Shown here: positions 43,145 to 53,966 of the stretch, piece by piece
Numbering within the stretch: the stretch's first letter is position 1
How the letters are laid out: each line of letters opens with the position of its first letter
DNA from: Paramacrobiotus metropolitanus
Taxonomy: Eukaryota; Tardigrada; Eutardigrada; Parachela; Macrobiotidae
Reading direction: 5' to 3'
Assembly: GCF_019649055.1 (NCBI RefSeq)
Contig: NW_026570247.1
Location: 992,001 to 1,056,000, forward strand
Length of the DNA stretch: 64,000 nt
The notes under the pieces: model-generated
The model's input: the letters and a program-made list of their open reading frames with translations, nothing else
What the model was told of the DNA's origin: nothing
The model's database searches: none
Position numbers and translations under genes: made by a program

Positions 43145-43800
43145 AAACCTTCTGGACGACGACACTCTTAAAATATCCGTAGGTCTGAGATTGTGAGTTG
43201 CAATAATTATGTGAGCCTCACGATTGTATGAAGTACCGAAACACGTGGATAAATACGGACACCATGGTCTATCTTGTGCATTCTCTGCTGATAAACACCC
43301 ACGACACGGCGGGCTGAACAGCATCGTATGCCGATCTCGTCAGCTGGGATTCCGGCAAAACTGGAGCCACGTGGCACATCGCATACGTCCGAACGACGTC
43401 CTGATGGCTGTACAACCTTCGCCTGGCAGAGAGGGATGTGCTTAGCGTGGGACGTCACTTGTGTGGTCACGGTTGCGCCTTCTCACGTCAAGTCTACGGC
43501 GGCCAACGCAGGTGCCGCAGCGGTGAAAGCAGAAGAAAAGAAGTCCCGGCTTTATTTGTATCTAAGTGGCAGATACACATCTTTGCACCGATAGCTTTCG
43601 AAACAATGGGCCCTTGGGGGCCGTCCGCTATCGTCATCATCAAAGCACTGGGTAAACGACTCGAACAACACACGGGGGAAACCCGTTCTCATGAATTTTT
43701 ACGCCAAAGATTGTCACTGCAGATTCAGCGCGGCAACGCGGCGCCGGTTATGAGAACGATGGAAGGAGCAGAAAATTTTAACGAAATTCTGATGTTGTAA
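43145..43800 (+). pseudogene. Non-LTR retrotransposon fragment, copy 3, 3' end
   Basis: It opens in LLDDDTLKISVGLRL, which matches copy 1 at about residue 396, then skips ahead to the Cys/His region (KYGHHGLSCAFSADKHPRHGG). The nuclease-like block follows in two frames (RRPDGCTTFAW...AWDVTCVVTVAPSH), then the C-terminal helix (SHEFLRQRLSLQIQRGNAA), ending in a stop at 43800. A 3' untranslated stretch with AATAAA follows to about 43870. Frame changes near 43310 and 43580 disable it. The stronger RRPDG...VTC match here supports the restriction-like nuclease reading for the family. Confidence 0.8.
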
Positions 43801-44022
43801 AAAATGTTGTCTGTTATTACAAATTTATGTTGTTCCTCAGGTGAAATAAACATATTTCAGGTGAAAAAAAATATTTCTGGTAATGCGTTAAGAAAAGTTT
43901 TGGGAATTACACTTGGTAGTCTGTACGTTTAGTAGAGTAAGTAGTCCGTACTCCGTGGTACAGAAAACGCGTACCAGCTAAACATATTTTTGAGAAAAAG
44001 TAATTAATTACACGTGCGCTGA

Positions 44023-44695
44023 GTGTGCTATGGATACCGTGATGGCGAGGTAAAACGGAACATCAACTACGGCATCCAGAAGATGAGGCGAACAAAAACC
44101 AAACTCACCATTTCCCAGCAAGTCACCCTTTATCACGCCTTTGTCCAGCCATACATAGATTACTGTGGACTGGCCTGGTCAACGGCGTCTTCGGGAGAGC
44201 GGGAGAAGTTGAGTAAACGTCAGGATGCGGCCCTGCGAACCATCACCGGATACGGGATACGGGTAACACCGCAACTGTACCGGCAGCTGGGGATTACCCC
44301 AGCAAAAGATCGATTGCGCCAGAAGGAAGCAGCCTGGCTTTTCAAGATCCGCAACCGGGAGAATTTTGCTGTGCCATCATACGTGTGTGACTTGGTTCCT
44401 TTCACGGACACCAGTGCCCAATATGGACTTCGCCGGACAGAGCGGATCGATGCCACCGCGCGGCGGAGCATCGGAGAGACGATCCTTGCGATGAGGCTTA
44501 AAAGTCTGTTCAATAAAATTATGAAGGATGGAGATAATCTGTTTGGCTGTGGTTCTGTCGAAGTCTTCCTTTCTTTACTGCGTCTTAAAAAGATTGTTTA
44601 AATTTTTGCTGTTTTATTGTTGAACTTTGATATTGACCAGAATATTGAGTGCCTCAGGGTTTGTCTGCTCGGAAATAAACTAAACTAAAACTAAG
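44023..44695 (+). pseudogene. Second non-LTR retrotransposon fragment (jockey/CR1-like), C-terminus and 3' tail
   Basis: The frame 44023-44601 encodes the region after the RT palm of jockey-type LINEs (LYHAFVQPYIDYCGLAWSTA, then RQDAALRTITGY and QLGITPAKDRL), which is strongly conserved in that group. It ends at a stop, followed by about 90 bp of 3' untranslated DNA finishing in short AAACTAAACTAAAAC repeats, a usual LINE tail. The 5' part including the catalytic residues is lost by truncation, as is common after LINE insertion. This family is unrelated to the nuclease-bearing LINE fragments in the window. Confidence 0.8.
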
Positions 44696-44741
44696 GAACG
44701 GAACGGCCTTCCGACACGCCCAGAAAGCATGGGACACTCTG
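44696..44741 (+). pseudogene. Scrap of the nuclease-type LINE
   Basis: Translates to NGTAFRHAQKAWDTL, matching copy 1 at PAFRKAQKAWDLPL (about residue 340). It lies directly after the tail of the jockey-like fragment. Only about 46 bp are recognisable. Confidence 0.55.
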
Positions 44742-44954
44742 TTAATTATTAATGTACGTAGTACGTACTCACGTACCTACATCAGTTTATTCAGTACATA
44801 CACTCTGTTTTGCCATCTGTACTACTAGCGGTGGTTGCGAACCACATTATTTTATATTGCACGAGAGCGAGCGCCAGTACCACTGCGAAATGGTGCTGGG
44901 ATTGTGGAACTGGAAAAGCGTGACGTACGCTCTTCGTGGCGTCAGACAAATTTA

Positions 44955-45221
44955 GGGGCCATCCATAAATTACGTAACGCTAAAATCCACGGTTTTGAAT
45001 ACTCCACTCCCTGTGTGTCACAATGCTAACAAAACCGAGATCCCCTCCCCTAAGCGTTACGTAATGAAATCAAAACCCCTCCATAAGCTATACCATTGTG
45101 ACGTCATAATTGTAACAAAACGTAACAAATTTTTTAAAGCCCCCCTCCATTTTGGCATAAATCGTAGCGTTTCAAAGACCCCCCTCCCCCTACTTGCGTT
45201 ACGTAATTTATGGATGCTCCC
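44955..45221. mobile_element. PIF/Harbinger-like MITE with TTA target duplication
   Basis: 267 bp with near-perfect 26-bp terminal inverted repeats (GGGGCCATCCATAAATTACG on the left; complement of CGTAATTTATGGATGCTCCC on the right), flanked on both sides by TTA. Internal CCCCTCC and GCGTTACGTAAT words repeat the ends. A 3-bp TTA duplication is typical of PIF/Harbinger. No coding capacity. Confidence 0.8.
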
Positions 45222-48026
45222 TTATGCTCTTGACGAAGACTTATTGCAGCACCTCCCGCTTCGCGCTCGGTGCAAATTATTGTATGCGATGGTACATTTT
45301 GTTTTTCAAGTCGTTATGGTGCTGCAATTATTTTGTATTATAACCAGACCAACCATGCCTTTTCCGCTTTCCGTATCAGACGGCAGCGGCATTCGAATGC
45401 AAAGTTGCAAACATCTGAGAGAAATCGCAAATTACTGTAGATAATGGATCGGCCTGTTACTGTACACTGTACAGTTTGCATGCACAGACTACAGAGTACA
45501 GACCGCAACCGGCAGCGTGCCGACTTCTCTCTACAGGCTGGTGCCAAGCCACGCTTGCTATCAAAATATGCGAGTGCTGAGCGCGCAGCCCCGAGACAGA
45601 TGCCTATCGGGCTGCGAGGAGGGAACCTTCTACAATAATATGTATCGCACTGCATACCTTTCCTGTACTGTTTACATACTGCTCCAGGCTGCAGCCATCC
45701 GCCCGTAGTTGCGCAGCATGGCTGCGCTACACTGATAGCGTCTTCATTCTACACGGTCGTGGTGTTGTAATTCTAGACGGATGAATGGAGCAGTTCAGGG
45801 AAGGGGTTAATGCGACGCTACTCTATTCCTTTTATACAGTTGTATATTCTATGGCCTAAAAATATAAGTATCACCGTATAAGATGGTGAATATGTTCCTA
45901 TAATTTATAATATAATCATTATATCCGTGTAATGTAGAGTAGTCATACACTAAATGGTGCCACGGCCCCTAATTATTAGGCTCGTTACGCCACTTTGTGG
46001 TAATAATTCTGCGCGTTTAAATCTGGATTCTTGTTACAACAATGCAAATTAAGAGCACAGCTGGTTAGACTGTTCGAGTCAGACAAGTTTTTAATTTTAC
46101 ATACGAGTATTCTTTTCACCTATTTCTCGTCAACATTGATTTTTTCCGCGATGGTTTGCCTGGATCACTTGAGTTCCTAACTTTCCTACACTGTAAGTAC
46201 ATTGAAAATATTTGCAGTGCATGAAACCTTCGTAGTTCGTACACTACATGAGTATTAGTAATCAGTTATACAAAAGGGGAAAACACTGAAACTGTCCATT
46301 TTTTCCGGGCTGTGCAATATTTCCGCACATCGCAGAAAGAGCCAATTAAGGTAAATTAATGGCGAATGGCATTTCACGTTTATTTAAGATCCACTACTTG
46401 GCAGCGCGAACACGATTAATTCAGTTGTAGTCTCAAGAGCATTCGCTAGAGTAGTACAGTAAAACTTCATGAATCTAAAGCTTATGGAATTTTTCAAACA
46501 ATTCTGCAGTTGTTTCAGTTAGTAAACTTTAATCAGTTTGTAAACTTTAGTTAGTTGGTCTTAATCGTTTGGGTTTTCAGGAAATTTCTGATCGTCGATT
46601 GAAATCAAATTTTTTAATCCTTCGAAGTTCAAGGAAAGAAAAGATTTAGGTAAACTATTAAACGAGTTTATCTGTAAGTTGCAATATTATTTTACTTAAA
46701 AATTAAGTTTCACTTAATTTTTGATTTGTTCGTTTAGCTGCAGTAATGCTAGAACCTTACAGAAATTAAGTCAGCCGTTCAAGATTTTACTGCCTGCATT
46801 TTTAATTCGACCTGCGCTGGTTTTATGGGGCATAAATAACTTTCTCTGCAAAGCGAGTTGTTGGAGTCAAAACTGGTATGAAATGTGGGATTATGTGCCA
46901 AAGATGGTTTTTCTCTTTCGAAAGTGGTATCAAGGTTGCATATTAGGATGCAAGGGTGGCATACGTGAATTTAAATCGCTTGGGCGGGAGGGGCACCCGG
47001 GGACCCCAAGACGAAAACGGTAAACTAACCTACCGCAGAAACTGCACTTAAAATTTTTAAAAACAATTTAGCTTGTTCAGTTTGCGTGTAAAGCTACATA
47101 ATTATATGGTAAGTGCCGTGTAAAAAATTACAACAAGTGCTAGCGAGCGATCTTGCTGCCAAAATTGCTGGAAATTCTATCAGAAATGATAGAAATAGAT
47201 CTAAAATTTTTGCAGCGAAATCTGAAGGGCGTGTATTTAAGGCTGTAATGCCGCTGTATCATGTATAAAGTCTACAAAAAAGATACACTTTCGCGCGTAG
47301 GCAAAAAAGCCTTCACCATAAATAAATGGGAAAACTTGCCAAACTTTTAGGAAAACATTTTTTTTGCTAAAATCAGTTATTGAAAAGTAGAATTATGGGA
47401 AGAAAGTAGGGACTAACTTGAGTTTAAATTTGAACTTGAGTTTTCATTAATTTAATTTTAATTTAAACGCGATTTGTGTAATCGGTACGATCCCCGATCA
47501 GGATAGCATAGAGCGAGTGTTTCTTTTGTAAATGCTGTTTTGTTCTGGTGCATAGCTTTTGTACTCGCACCATGATACTTATTACTTATTAAAGGTTTAA
47601 TAAGTTATAATTTATTTTGAATGACAATGTCATAAGTAGCATATGCATATGATCGCAGATGATGTGAAAAGATACAGGCTTGCGCACCTGCTGAAGTTAG
47701 GAGCATGGTTTATATCGCAGTAAACTGAGTAAAGGCTGTATTTTTTTATAACGGGCAAGCAATGCACACAGTGCTCGGAGCTACTATACAAACAGCAGTA
47801 GTGTGGCAATACCGTACAATTACAATACACGTGATACTTTTAATCAATAAATTCCTGTTTTTTGTCACGCCCAACTGGACGATTGCCGATAAGTATTGTT
47901 TTCAGGTTTTATTCTATTAACGTTATTCTACCTGTATGCAGAAAAGATAAAAATTTTTCGGAGAAGCGAACCGGTGACCGCCCTGTGAACCTGTTTTATG
48001 GATTACAGATCATTCCACAGATCAGC
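45222..48026 (+). other. No gene supported
   Basis: AT-rich spacer of 2.8 kb. The frame 46721-47023 has no recognisable domain and biased composition. A short palindrome (GCGCAGC-ATG-GCTGCGC) occurs near 45712-45728. It may contain upstream exons or promoter of the gene at 48027, with acceptor-like sequence CATTCCACAG just before its ATG. Confidence 0.35.
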
Positions 48027-48953
48027 ATGGAGTTTACGCCGTTAGTGATGCCACAGTTCCAGCCACTCTTGGCTGAGGCTGGCCAGATGAGTTACCAGAA
48101 TATGGTGGCGGTCCTCAATGATGACAACAGCTGGTGGCTGGGATACATTCAGGATATGAACGGCGAGCTGGCCTTCATCCACTTTGACTCGAAGAAGGTC
48201 ACTAACCGTTGGGTGCACATGGGACGGGTCTGGGCGTTGCCATTCTATGCAGACACCCGCCCATTTTTACATGCGCGCAAAATGCAGGTCGTCTATGCGG
48301 CACTGCGAGACGAAGACGATGGACCGTTTCGTTTCCGACAGGTAACAATGTTCAATGAAGTGCAAGGATGTGAGACATGTCGACTGTACTACATCAAAAC
48401 CGTGACTATTGACACCAGCGACCAGCAAAACAGCGCGCGTTGTGAACTGGTTCAGCACTGCCAAATTACACCACATCTGCCGCCCGCCGGTTCTCCGCTG
48501 CTGCTGCACTCCATCAGCGGTCTGCGCTGCACCAAGTACATGGTGCCCTTCCCCGCAGCCCCGACGATTTTCCGTGACGCCTCCGATAAATTTCGCATCA
48601 TCAAGCACTTTCGTCATGCATTTGAAGGGAACAGGTCATCCGTTCATAAATGGGACTGTTGTCGCTTTCATCTGCGAGCTGAACGGGATGGATGCATGTT
48701 TATCTTCATGGGTCCCGCAGTGGACGCCGAGATGGCACAGAACATGGTGAAGACGTTGACACAAGTGCTGGAGACACACCTAGCCAGTCGGGAACAATGG
48801 CCAGCGATTATTCGGCAAAGTCCATGCATAACTGAGCCATGTCGGCACGAAAAAGGTAACGCCTCAAGTGGTCATTGCCGTCCATTGGCAAGAACACTGT
48901 TTTGGCGCAAACTCATGACAGTTGCATTTTTGTGTGAAATGATACATGGGTAA
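48027..48953 (+). CDS. Probable host gene of a lineage-specific family, function unknown
   Basis: From the ATG at 48027 the product starts MEFTPLVMPQFQPLLAEAGQ and contains DDNSWWLGYIQDMNGELAFIHFD, which looks like a small beta-barrel (Tudor/SH3-like) module at about residues 28-50. A WVHMGRVWALPF segment follows, then a Cys-containing middle (GCETCRLYYIKTVTIDT) and a helical C-terminal region. No signal peptide or membrane segment. Codon use and the lack of frame breaks contrast with the decayed mobile DNA around it. A donor-like AAAAAG|GTAACG at about 48856 suggests the last 30 residues may be intron read-through. I recall similar proteins, sometimes with BTB domains, in tardigrade genomes, but cannot verify this. 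It lies 210 bp upstream of the copy C LTR. Confidence 0.6.
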   Translation: MEFTPLVMPQFQPLLAEAGQMSYQNMVAVLNDDNSWWLGYIQDMNGELAFIHFDSKKVTNRWVHMGRVWALPFYADTRPFLHARKMQVVYAALRDEDDGPFRFRQVTMFNEVQGCETCRLYYIKTVTIDTSDQQNSARCELVQHCQITPHLPPAGSPLLLHSISGLRCTKYMVPFPAAPTIFRDASDKFRIIKHFRHAFEGNRSSVHKWDCCRFHLRAERDGCMFIFMGPAVDAEMAQNMVKTLTQVLETHLASREQWPAIIRQSPCITEPCRHEKGNASSGHCRPLARTLFWRKLMTVAFLCEMIHG

Positions 48954-49009
48954 CACGCCAAACTTAATATTGTTTTAAATATAATAATATAATATTATAT
49001 ACAAGTATC

Positions 49010-49029
49010 GGTCGCGCGAGCGCGCGACC
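49010..49029. repeat. GC-rich palindrome near copy C insertion site
   Basis: GGTCGCGCG pairs with CGCGCGACC around an AG centre, in otherwise AT-rich DNA about 140 bp left of the copy C LTR. Confidence 0.7.
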
Positions 49030-49165
49030 AGCTGTGTTCGAGGTAGGGAAGAAAGAAAGATATTACAAAATATACTTTGTACAGCAATAAAATAGATTTC
49101 AAGAAATATTTCAAAGTAAAACCCCAGCGAGTCAAGCTACTAAAATATTTTAAACATGTAGAAAT

Positions 49166-49671
49166 TGTTAGAGGCACGACAGCCTGCGTGGTAGATACGC
49201 CACTTTGCGTATGCGTACCAACGCACACATGCTGATTCGCCCTCTCTCGTACGTACGTGAGTGGCTGCACTGCACTCTCCGCCTAGCGGATCTACCGCGG
49301 GCGCACTCACTGAGCATACTTGCTCTCTCGTTCCTCTCACTCGCAGTATGACTCAGCGCCTATACGCTCGCGTTGGATACGAGCCCAGTCTGCGCAGCAC
49401 ATTCCACATGTCTGGACGCACGACGTTGCCGCCAGCGCTCTTTCTCTCTCTACATTTCATTACGCGCTAGAATTCGCTCGCAGCAACATGACTTGCTGAT
49501 TTTCATGCCAGACATTGGCGTCTTTGTTCTTTCTCCCGCAATCACGCGGTATTTTGCTCCCCTTTATTTGTCAATAAAGATCACTGTGAGCTCCCTGCGC
49601 TTGCCTGTTATATGGTAAGCAGATCGTCTGGTTTTCTGTCCACCGGATCCTTTGAGGAGACGGTAAAGGCA
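49166..49671 (+). repeat. 5' LTR of copy C
   Basis: Begins TGTTAGAGGC and ends AAAGGCA, 506 bp, aligned along its length with the 507-bp LTR of copy B. A promoter-like GAGCATACTTGCTCTCTCG lies in the first third. AATAAA at 49573-49578 marks the likely polyadenylation signal, about 95 bp before the end. End positions come from comparison with copy B and the TG...CA rule. Confidence 0.75.
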
Positions 49672-50869
49672 TAATTTGGCGGAGAACTCGAGGAACCCAC
49701 GGTTGAAAGTCAGATCGACTGCGAACGCAGCCTCTGCTTTCACCTAGCCTCACTGTCTCGCGATTGTGGTAGCAACAGGTTGATCGCAAAAGCGATCCCT
49801 TCCACTCTCGCATTGCCCTATCTCTCGTCTCTTCCACACAAGAAGAGCGACTCGGCTGACTGCCCCAGACGGACGAATGGGAAAATCCCCACTACCCACT
49901 GAAGGATCAGGCTCACACGACAGCCTGCAGCGCGCGAACGGATCGTTTCTGCAAACGGGGACCTTCGCCTTGAACGGCGACCCGCAACTTTAACGGATTT
50001 CGACCTCCCAACGGCGGATCACCGACCTCCACGGACACCAGTAACACACCGGTAAAGTCCTGGTTACAGGTCGATGTAGGTCGATTCTAGATAGAATTTC
50101 TAGATTCTAACGGCTAAATTTAATTTCTAACAAAGAAATTTAAATTTTCTACGGTAAAAAGTTAATTTTTGTCGGAGAAACCGACTTAAAAAGTTACTTT
50201 ACCGACCTAACGGACCACTCTGGATAACCGACCAGAGGTCGGTCATTGTCTTATTTTTCACTTTTGGCGGACTTTTCACCGTCAGAAAAATTCCTAAAAT
50301 TTTAAAAATGATTTCTGACGGATCAAAAATCAGAAATTCGACCAAATAACAATTTTGGCCGACCTAAAAATAATTTGTTTTTCTGCGAAAAATAAGCGAG
50401 AAAATTCTCGAACTTCCTTGTGACGTCAGAACGTTCGATTTCAGTACTTTAGCGTTAGCCAATCAGCGTGCCGGGGAAACTTCCCACACGCTTAACATAG
50501 GCGTGAGTCATCATTTCTTGAATTTTGCACGCGGCTCGCTATTTGTGACGTAGGCAGTGAAGTGCAAGACCACTTAACCCTGTGACGTCATACTGGTCAG
50601 CGCAGTAGTATAGGACGTACGTTACCGTATTACTATATCATACTGTACTGTACCATAGTACTGTATAGTAACCTTGTGTACTGAGTCACACACAGACACG
50701 TCAACAACAACAACAACATCAAGTCGGACCATGCTGACCCTCGGAAGTTCCTGAACCAAAAGACGTTCCTGATTCTATTGAACATCCCCACAGAAGGGAT
50801 TGTTCAATTCACTGCATACAAGCAGCAAATCTTGTTCGGTTCCACTTTAACCGACCTAACCCGACAACA
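49672..50869 (+). other. 5' leader of copy C
   Basis: 1.2 kb untranslated region. It contains two perfect hairpins of the element's family, GTCGG-AGAAA-CCGAC at 50171-50185 and ACCGACC-AGA-GGTCGGT at 50227-50243. An AT-rich TTTAAATTT stretch surrounds them, followed by a TGACGTCATACTGGTCAGC block and a CAACAACAACA run before the first ATG. Likely roles are packaging and translation control, inferred from position. Confidence 0.6.
49677..49694 (+). promoter_or_regulatory. Candidate primer-binding site
   Basis: TGGCGGAGAACTCGAGGA lies a few bases after the LTR, where a tRNA primer would anneal. Its CGGAGAACTCG core is conserved in copy B. I cannot assign the tRNA. Confidence 0.4.
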
Positions 50870-53749
50870 ATGTCGTACCCGAAGAAGAATGAATACGCCC
50901 GGGATTTCAACACCGATTACTCCCGGCGCCTGACCTCAAACGCACCGTACTCACTGCGGCATGCTGGTCGGGATGGAAGTCAGCCGTCATCAACGGACTC
51001 GGTGAAGTCGGCCCAGGCACGGGAGAAGCGTAACGAGCGGATCCTCCTCGCCGATTCCAACCCGACCTCCGATGACAGCTTCGAGGACGCTCACGACAAG
51101 ACGTTCCTCGAGCCCCAAGCTGACTCAGCAGCCCCGTCCCACCCGACCGGGGGGGAATCGGAGAAGCTGCAGGCTGAGACGACATTGTCTCATGCCGAGT
51201 CGGAACACCCACATGGTGTACCGACCTCATCGGACCCAACTGAAGGAACTCAGCCGAGCTCACAGAAAGCTCAGGAGTCGGTTACGACTACGACAGTCAC
51301 CAACATTGGACGCAAATCACCCAACCAGACGGATGATGCGACGAGGTCGACCTCGCCCAACGTGGGCAGAGCGACTTCACCGACCTCGAAGGACGGCGAA
51401 CAGCAACCGACCTCGAAGGTCGGAAAGAAGCAACCAACAACGGAAACCGACCAAGTCCAACCGACCACAGAAGTCGGAAGGACATCACCGACCTTGAAGG
51501 TCGGTCAACAAAACCCGACCTCGGAGGTCGGTCATCCTCAACTAGGAGGCAAGGAAGGTCAATCGTCACCAACTAAGGACGTTGGCCAACCAATACCGAT
51601 TAAGGAAGTTGGTAATATCCAACCGACAACAGAAGTCGGAAGGATTTCACCGACCAACTGGGTCGGACAACTTCCACCGACCAAGGTCGGTCAACAGCAA
51701 CCGACCTCGAAAGTCGGTCAACAGCAACCGACCTCGAAGGTCGGTCAACATCAACAGAAGATTGAGGTCGGACAACAATCTCCGACCAAGGAAATCGGTA
51801 AAGTCCAACCGACAACAGAAGTCAGAAGGATCACTCCGACCAATAAGGATGGAAGTCCATCGACCAACCAGGTCGGACCTCATCCGACCACACAAGTCGG
51901 AACTGAGGTCGGACAACTTCCACCGACCTTGAAGGTCGGACAACAGCAGGTCGGTTACGTACAACCGACCTCCCTGGAACAGAAACCAGTGGATAACAGG
52001 TCGGATACGGAAGTCCAGCCGACCAAACTAACGGTCAGAACGGGAAAAACGGAGGCGCCGCCACGAAGCAGCCCGCGCCTAACTGGATCACCGACCTACT
52101 TACCTGCACCCAACGAAAGGGTCAGTTCACCGCCCAAGCGACCTTCACCAACTGGAAGTGAGTCGACTCGGGTAATGGGAACCTTACCAATGGTACGAAC
52201 ACCTTCACCGACCGATGAAGTCTTTGGGACGACCACCACAAAAGTGGTTCGCCCGGATAGCAGGGATGGATTCTTCCGAACGCCGATGACACCCCACTTG
52301 GGTAATCATAGGTACCAAGCAAGCACGCTTGAGTACACGGCACGGAAGTGGATTGCATCCACACCTCCAGAAAGGATTGACTATATCAACCGGCTCCGGG
52401 AACGATGTCGCCAACCGATTACACAAACCGTGTTGGCTGACCAAATCGTCAACTCCGCGGAAGGTACGATGTCGCAGTCGGCAAACGCCCATAAACTCGA
52501 ACGAATGAGATGGGAAAAGGAACTCGCCGAGGCTAACAAAGTCATATCCGACCAACAACGGCGGATTGACCAGCTCGAGTGTCACCTCAAGAGGTCCGAC
52601 AACCCATGTCGATACGACTTCGAAGAGGTCGATAAACTCAAAGGCACACTGGAGCGGTCCGTGGAACCGGTCTTTGAACTAAAAAGACGGCTCGCCACCG
52701 TGGAAAAAGACCTAGCTGATACACAAACTGCACTGGTCGAATCGGAACTGGCGGCAGGAGAATTCCACCAACAGTTGAATCAGGCCAACGAGGAAGCCGA
52801 GGCTTACCGAAACGAGGTCGACAGATACGTAGTCGAACTCAAGCAGGCCGACAATGAGGTCGACCAACTTGCCGACCAGGTCCATGGACTTAACGATGTG
52901 CTGAAGGAGGAACAGAAGCTCCGAGCACAACTGGAATACAGTCTGGCGGAAGCTCAGAAAGTGAACGAAGCGCAACGGAACCGCATCGTTCACCTCGAAG
53001 CCCGTGAAAACGAACTCTACGCCTACGGAGAAAACGCGGACGAATATATCGACGACCTGAATCGGTACATCGATGAGATGGATACGGAGGTTCGGTGCCT
53101 CCAGGAGAAAACGAAACACCTGGACCGAACCAGGGTAGAACCTCCATCCTACAGGACGTCGATGGCAACGGACCACTATCCGTCGCAGACTGTTCGGAAC
53201 ATCCTGTGGGATATCCAACCTAAGGAGTCCGAGAAGAAGGAACCGACCTACTTCGTGGGAGTGGTTACGAACAACCCACTCTCCGGAACTCTTCATCAAC
53301 AGCCTTTACCGCATCATCCAGAACCGGAACACAACACGTCGACTGCGACACCACATGTGCCAACGTCGAATGTTCCGACAACAACAACGGCTGGTACCTA
53401 CACAAGTACCATGTATGCAACGCACACAACGATGCATGCGCCAGCGCCCACCGCGTCCCACCTGAACGGACCACGGGGAACGGAACGCGATACAGGACGG
53501 CGACTGGAAGGACGAACAGGCTCTCATCCCAACATGGATGACTTCGGACTCTTAACTATACGCGACTCAGATTATCAGAGAGCCCGGGTGGGGTCATACC
53601 CAATGATCCTCCAAGGACATAACCGACAACCCGATTCGGAACACTTCGCTGACAATCCGGAACAGTCCGATCCGACGCCTCGATCGACCCACAGAAGGTC
53701 AGTACCAAAGGAGGCCGCAAACAAATCAGTTTGGACGGGTCAACGATAA
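50870..53749 (+). CDS. Pre-gag ORF: repeat region plus long coiled coil, 959 residues
   Basis: Starts at ATG 50870, the first in a long open frame, and its N-terminus is conserved in copy B. Residues 1-110 are basic then acidic. About 176-370 consist of 8-15-residue repeats such as PTSKVGQQ and PTTEVGR, whose DNA is a string of CCGACC...GGTCGG hairpins. About 400-520 are Pro/Ser-rich. About 545-750 form a continuous heptad-rich coiled coil (LERMRWEKELAEANKV onward). The tail is Thr/His/Pro-rich. No catalytic motif, signal peptide or membrane segment. An ORF of this type ahead of gag is not a standard gypsy feature. The coiled coil suggests self-assembly, and the repeat half a disordered spacer; both are inferred. 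The end overlaps the open gag frame (from 53607). Confidence 0.75.
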   Translation: MSYPKKNEYARDFNTDYSRRLTSNAPYSLRHAGRDGSQPSSTDSVKSAQAREKRNERILLADSNPTSDDSFEDAHDKTFLEPQADSAAPSHPTGGESEKLQAETTLSHAESEHPHGVPTSSDPTEGTQPSSQKAQESVTTTTVTNIGRKSPNQTDDATRSTSPNVGRATSPTSKDGEQQPTSKVGKKQPTTETDQVQPTTEVGRTSPTLKVGQQNPTSEVGHPQLGGKEGQSSPTKDVGQPIPIKEVGNIQPTTEVGRISPTNWVGQLPPTKVGQQQPTSKVGQQQPTSKVGQHQQKIEVGQQSPTKEIGKVQPTTEVRRITPTNKDGSPSTNQVGPHPTTQVGTEVGQLPPTLKVGQQQVGYVQPTSLEQKPVDNRSDTEVQPTKLTVRTGKTEAPPRSSPRLTGSPTYLPAPNERVSSPPKRPSPTGSESTRVMGTLPMVRTPSPTDEVFGTTTTKVVRPDSRDGFFRTPMTPHLGNHRYQASTLEYTARKWIASTPPERIDYINRLRERCRQPITQTVLADQIVNSAEGTMSQSANAHKLERMRWEKELAEANKVISDQQRRIDQLECHLKRSDNPCRYDFEEVDKLKGTLERSVEPVFELKRRLATVEKDLADTQTALVESELAAGEFHQQLNQANEEAEAYRNEVDRYVVELKQADNEVDQLADQVHGLNDVLKEEQKLRAQLEYSLAEAQKVNEAQRNRIVHLEARENELYAYGENADEYIDDLNRYIDEMDTEVRCLQEKTKHLDRTRVEPPSYRTSMATDHYPSQTVRNILWDIQPKESEKKEPTYFVGVVTNNPLSGTLHQQPLPHHPEPEHNTSTATPHVPTSNVPTTTTAGTYTSTMYATHTTMHAPAPTASHLNGPRGTERDTGRRLEGRTGSHPNMDDFGLLTIRDSDYQRARVGSYPMILQGHNRQPDSEHFADNPEQSDPTPRSTHRRSVPKEAANKSVWTGQR
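51461..51970 (+). repeat. Hairpin-encoding repeats inside the pre-gag ORF
   Basis: At least ten CCGAC...GTCGG-type inverted repeats, for example CCGACCACAGAAGTCGG at 51461-51477 and CCGACCTCGAAGGTCGG at about 51700 and 51730. Spacing is irregular but in frame, so the protein reads PT-x2-VG again and again. Variants include CCGACAACAGAAGTCGG and CCGACCACACAAGTCGG. Confidence 0.85.
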
Positions 53750-53966
53750 CCCGGCCGGATTCTTCCAGCAGCCAACACGGCCCCCTCGAGCAACAGCACC
53801 TCAGCCGGATCGTCAACCGGCTGGATATCCGGACCAACAAGGTCGGGGATATCCGGATCAACAGAACCACGGATATCCTGATAACAGAAATCAGGAATAT
53901 CCAGACCAACAAGGTCGCGGCAACCCGAATCAAGATCGAGAACCAAACCCCGCTTCACCGACCGCC

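Noticed and set aside
46721-47023. 100-codon plus-strand ORF
   Set aside because: No domain, no splice context and biased composition in AT-rich DNA; chance expectation is high.
51400-51970. CRISPR-like array of short repeats
   Set aside because: Spacing is irregular, repeats are in frame inside an ORF with no unique spacers of constant length, and the context is a eukaryotic retroelement.
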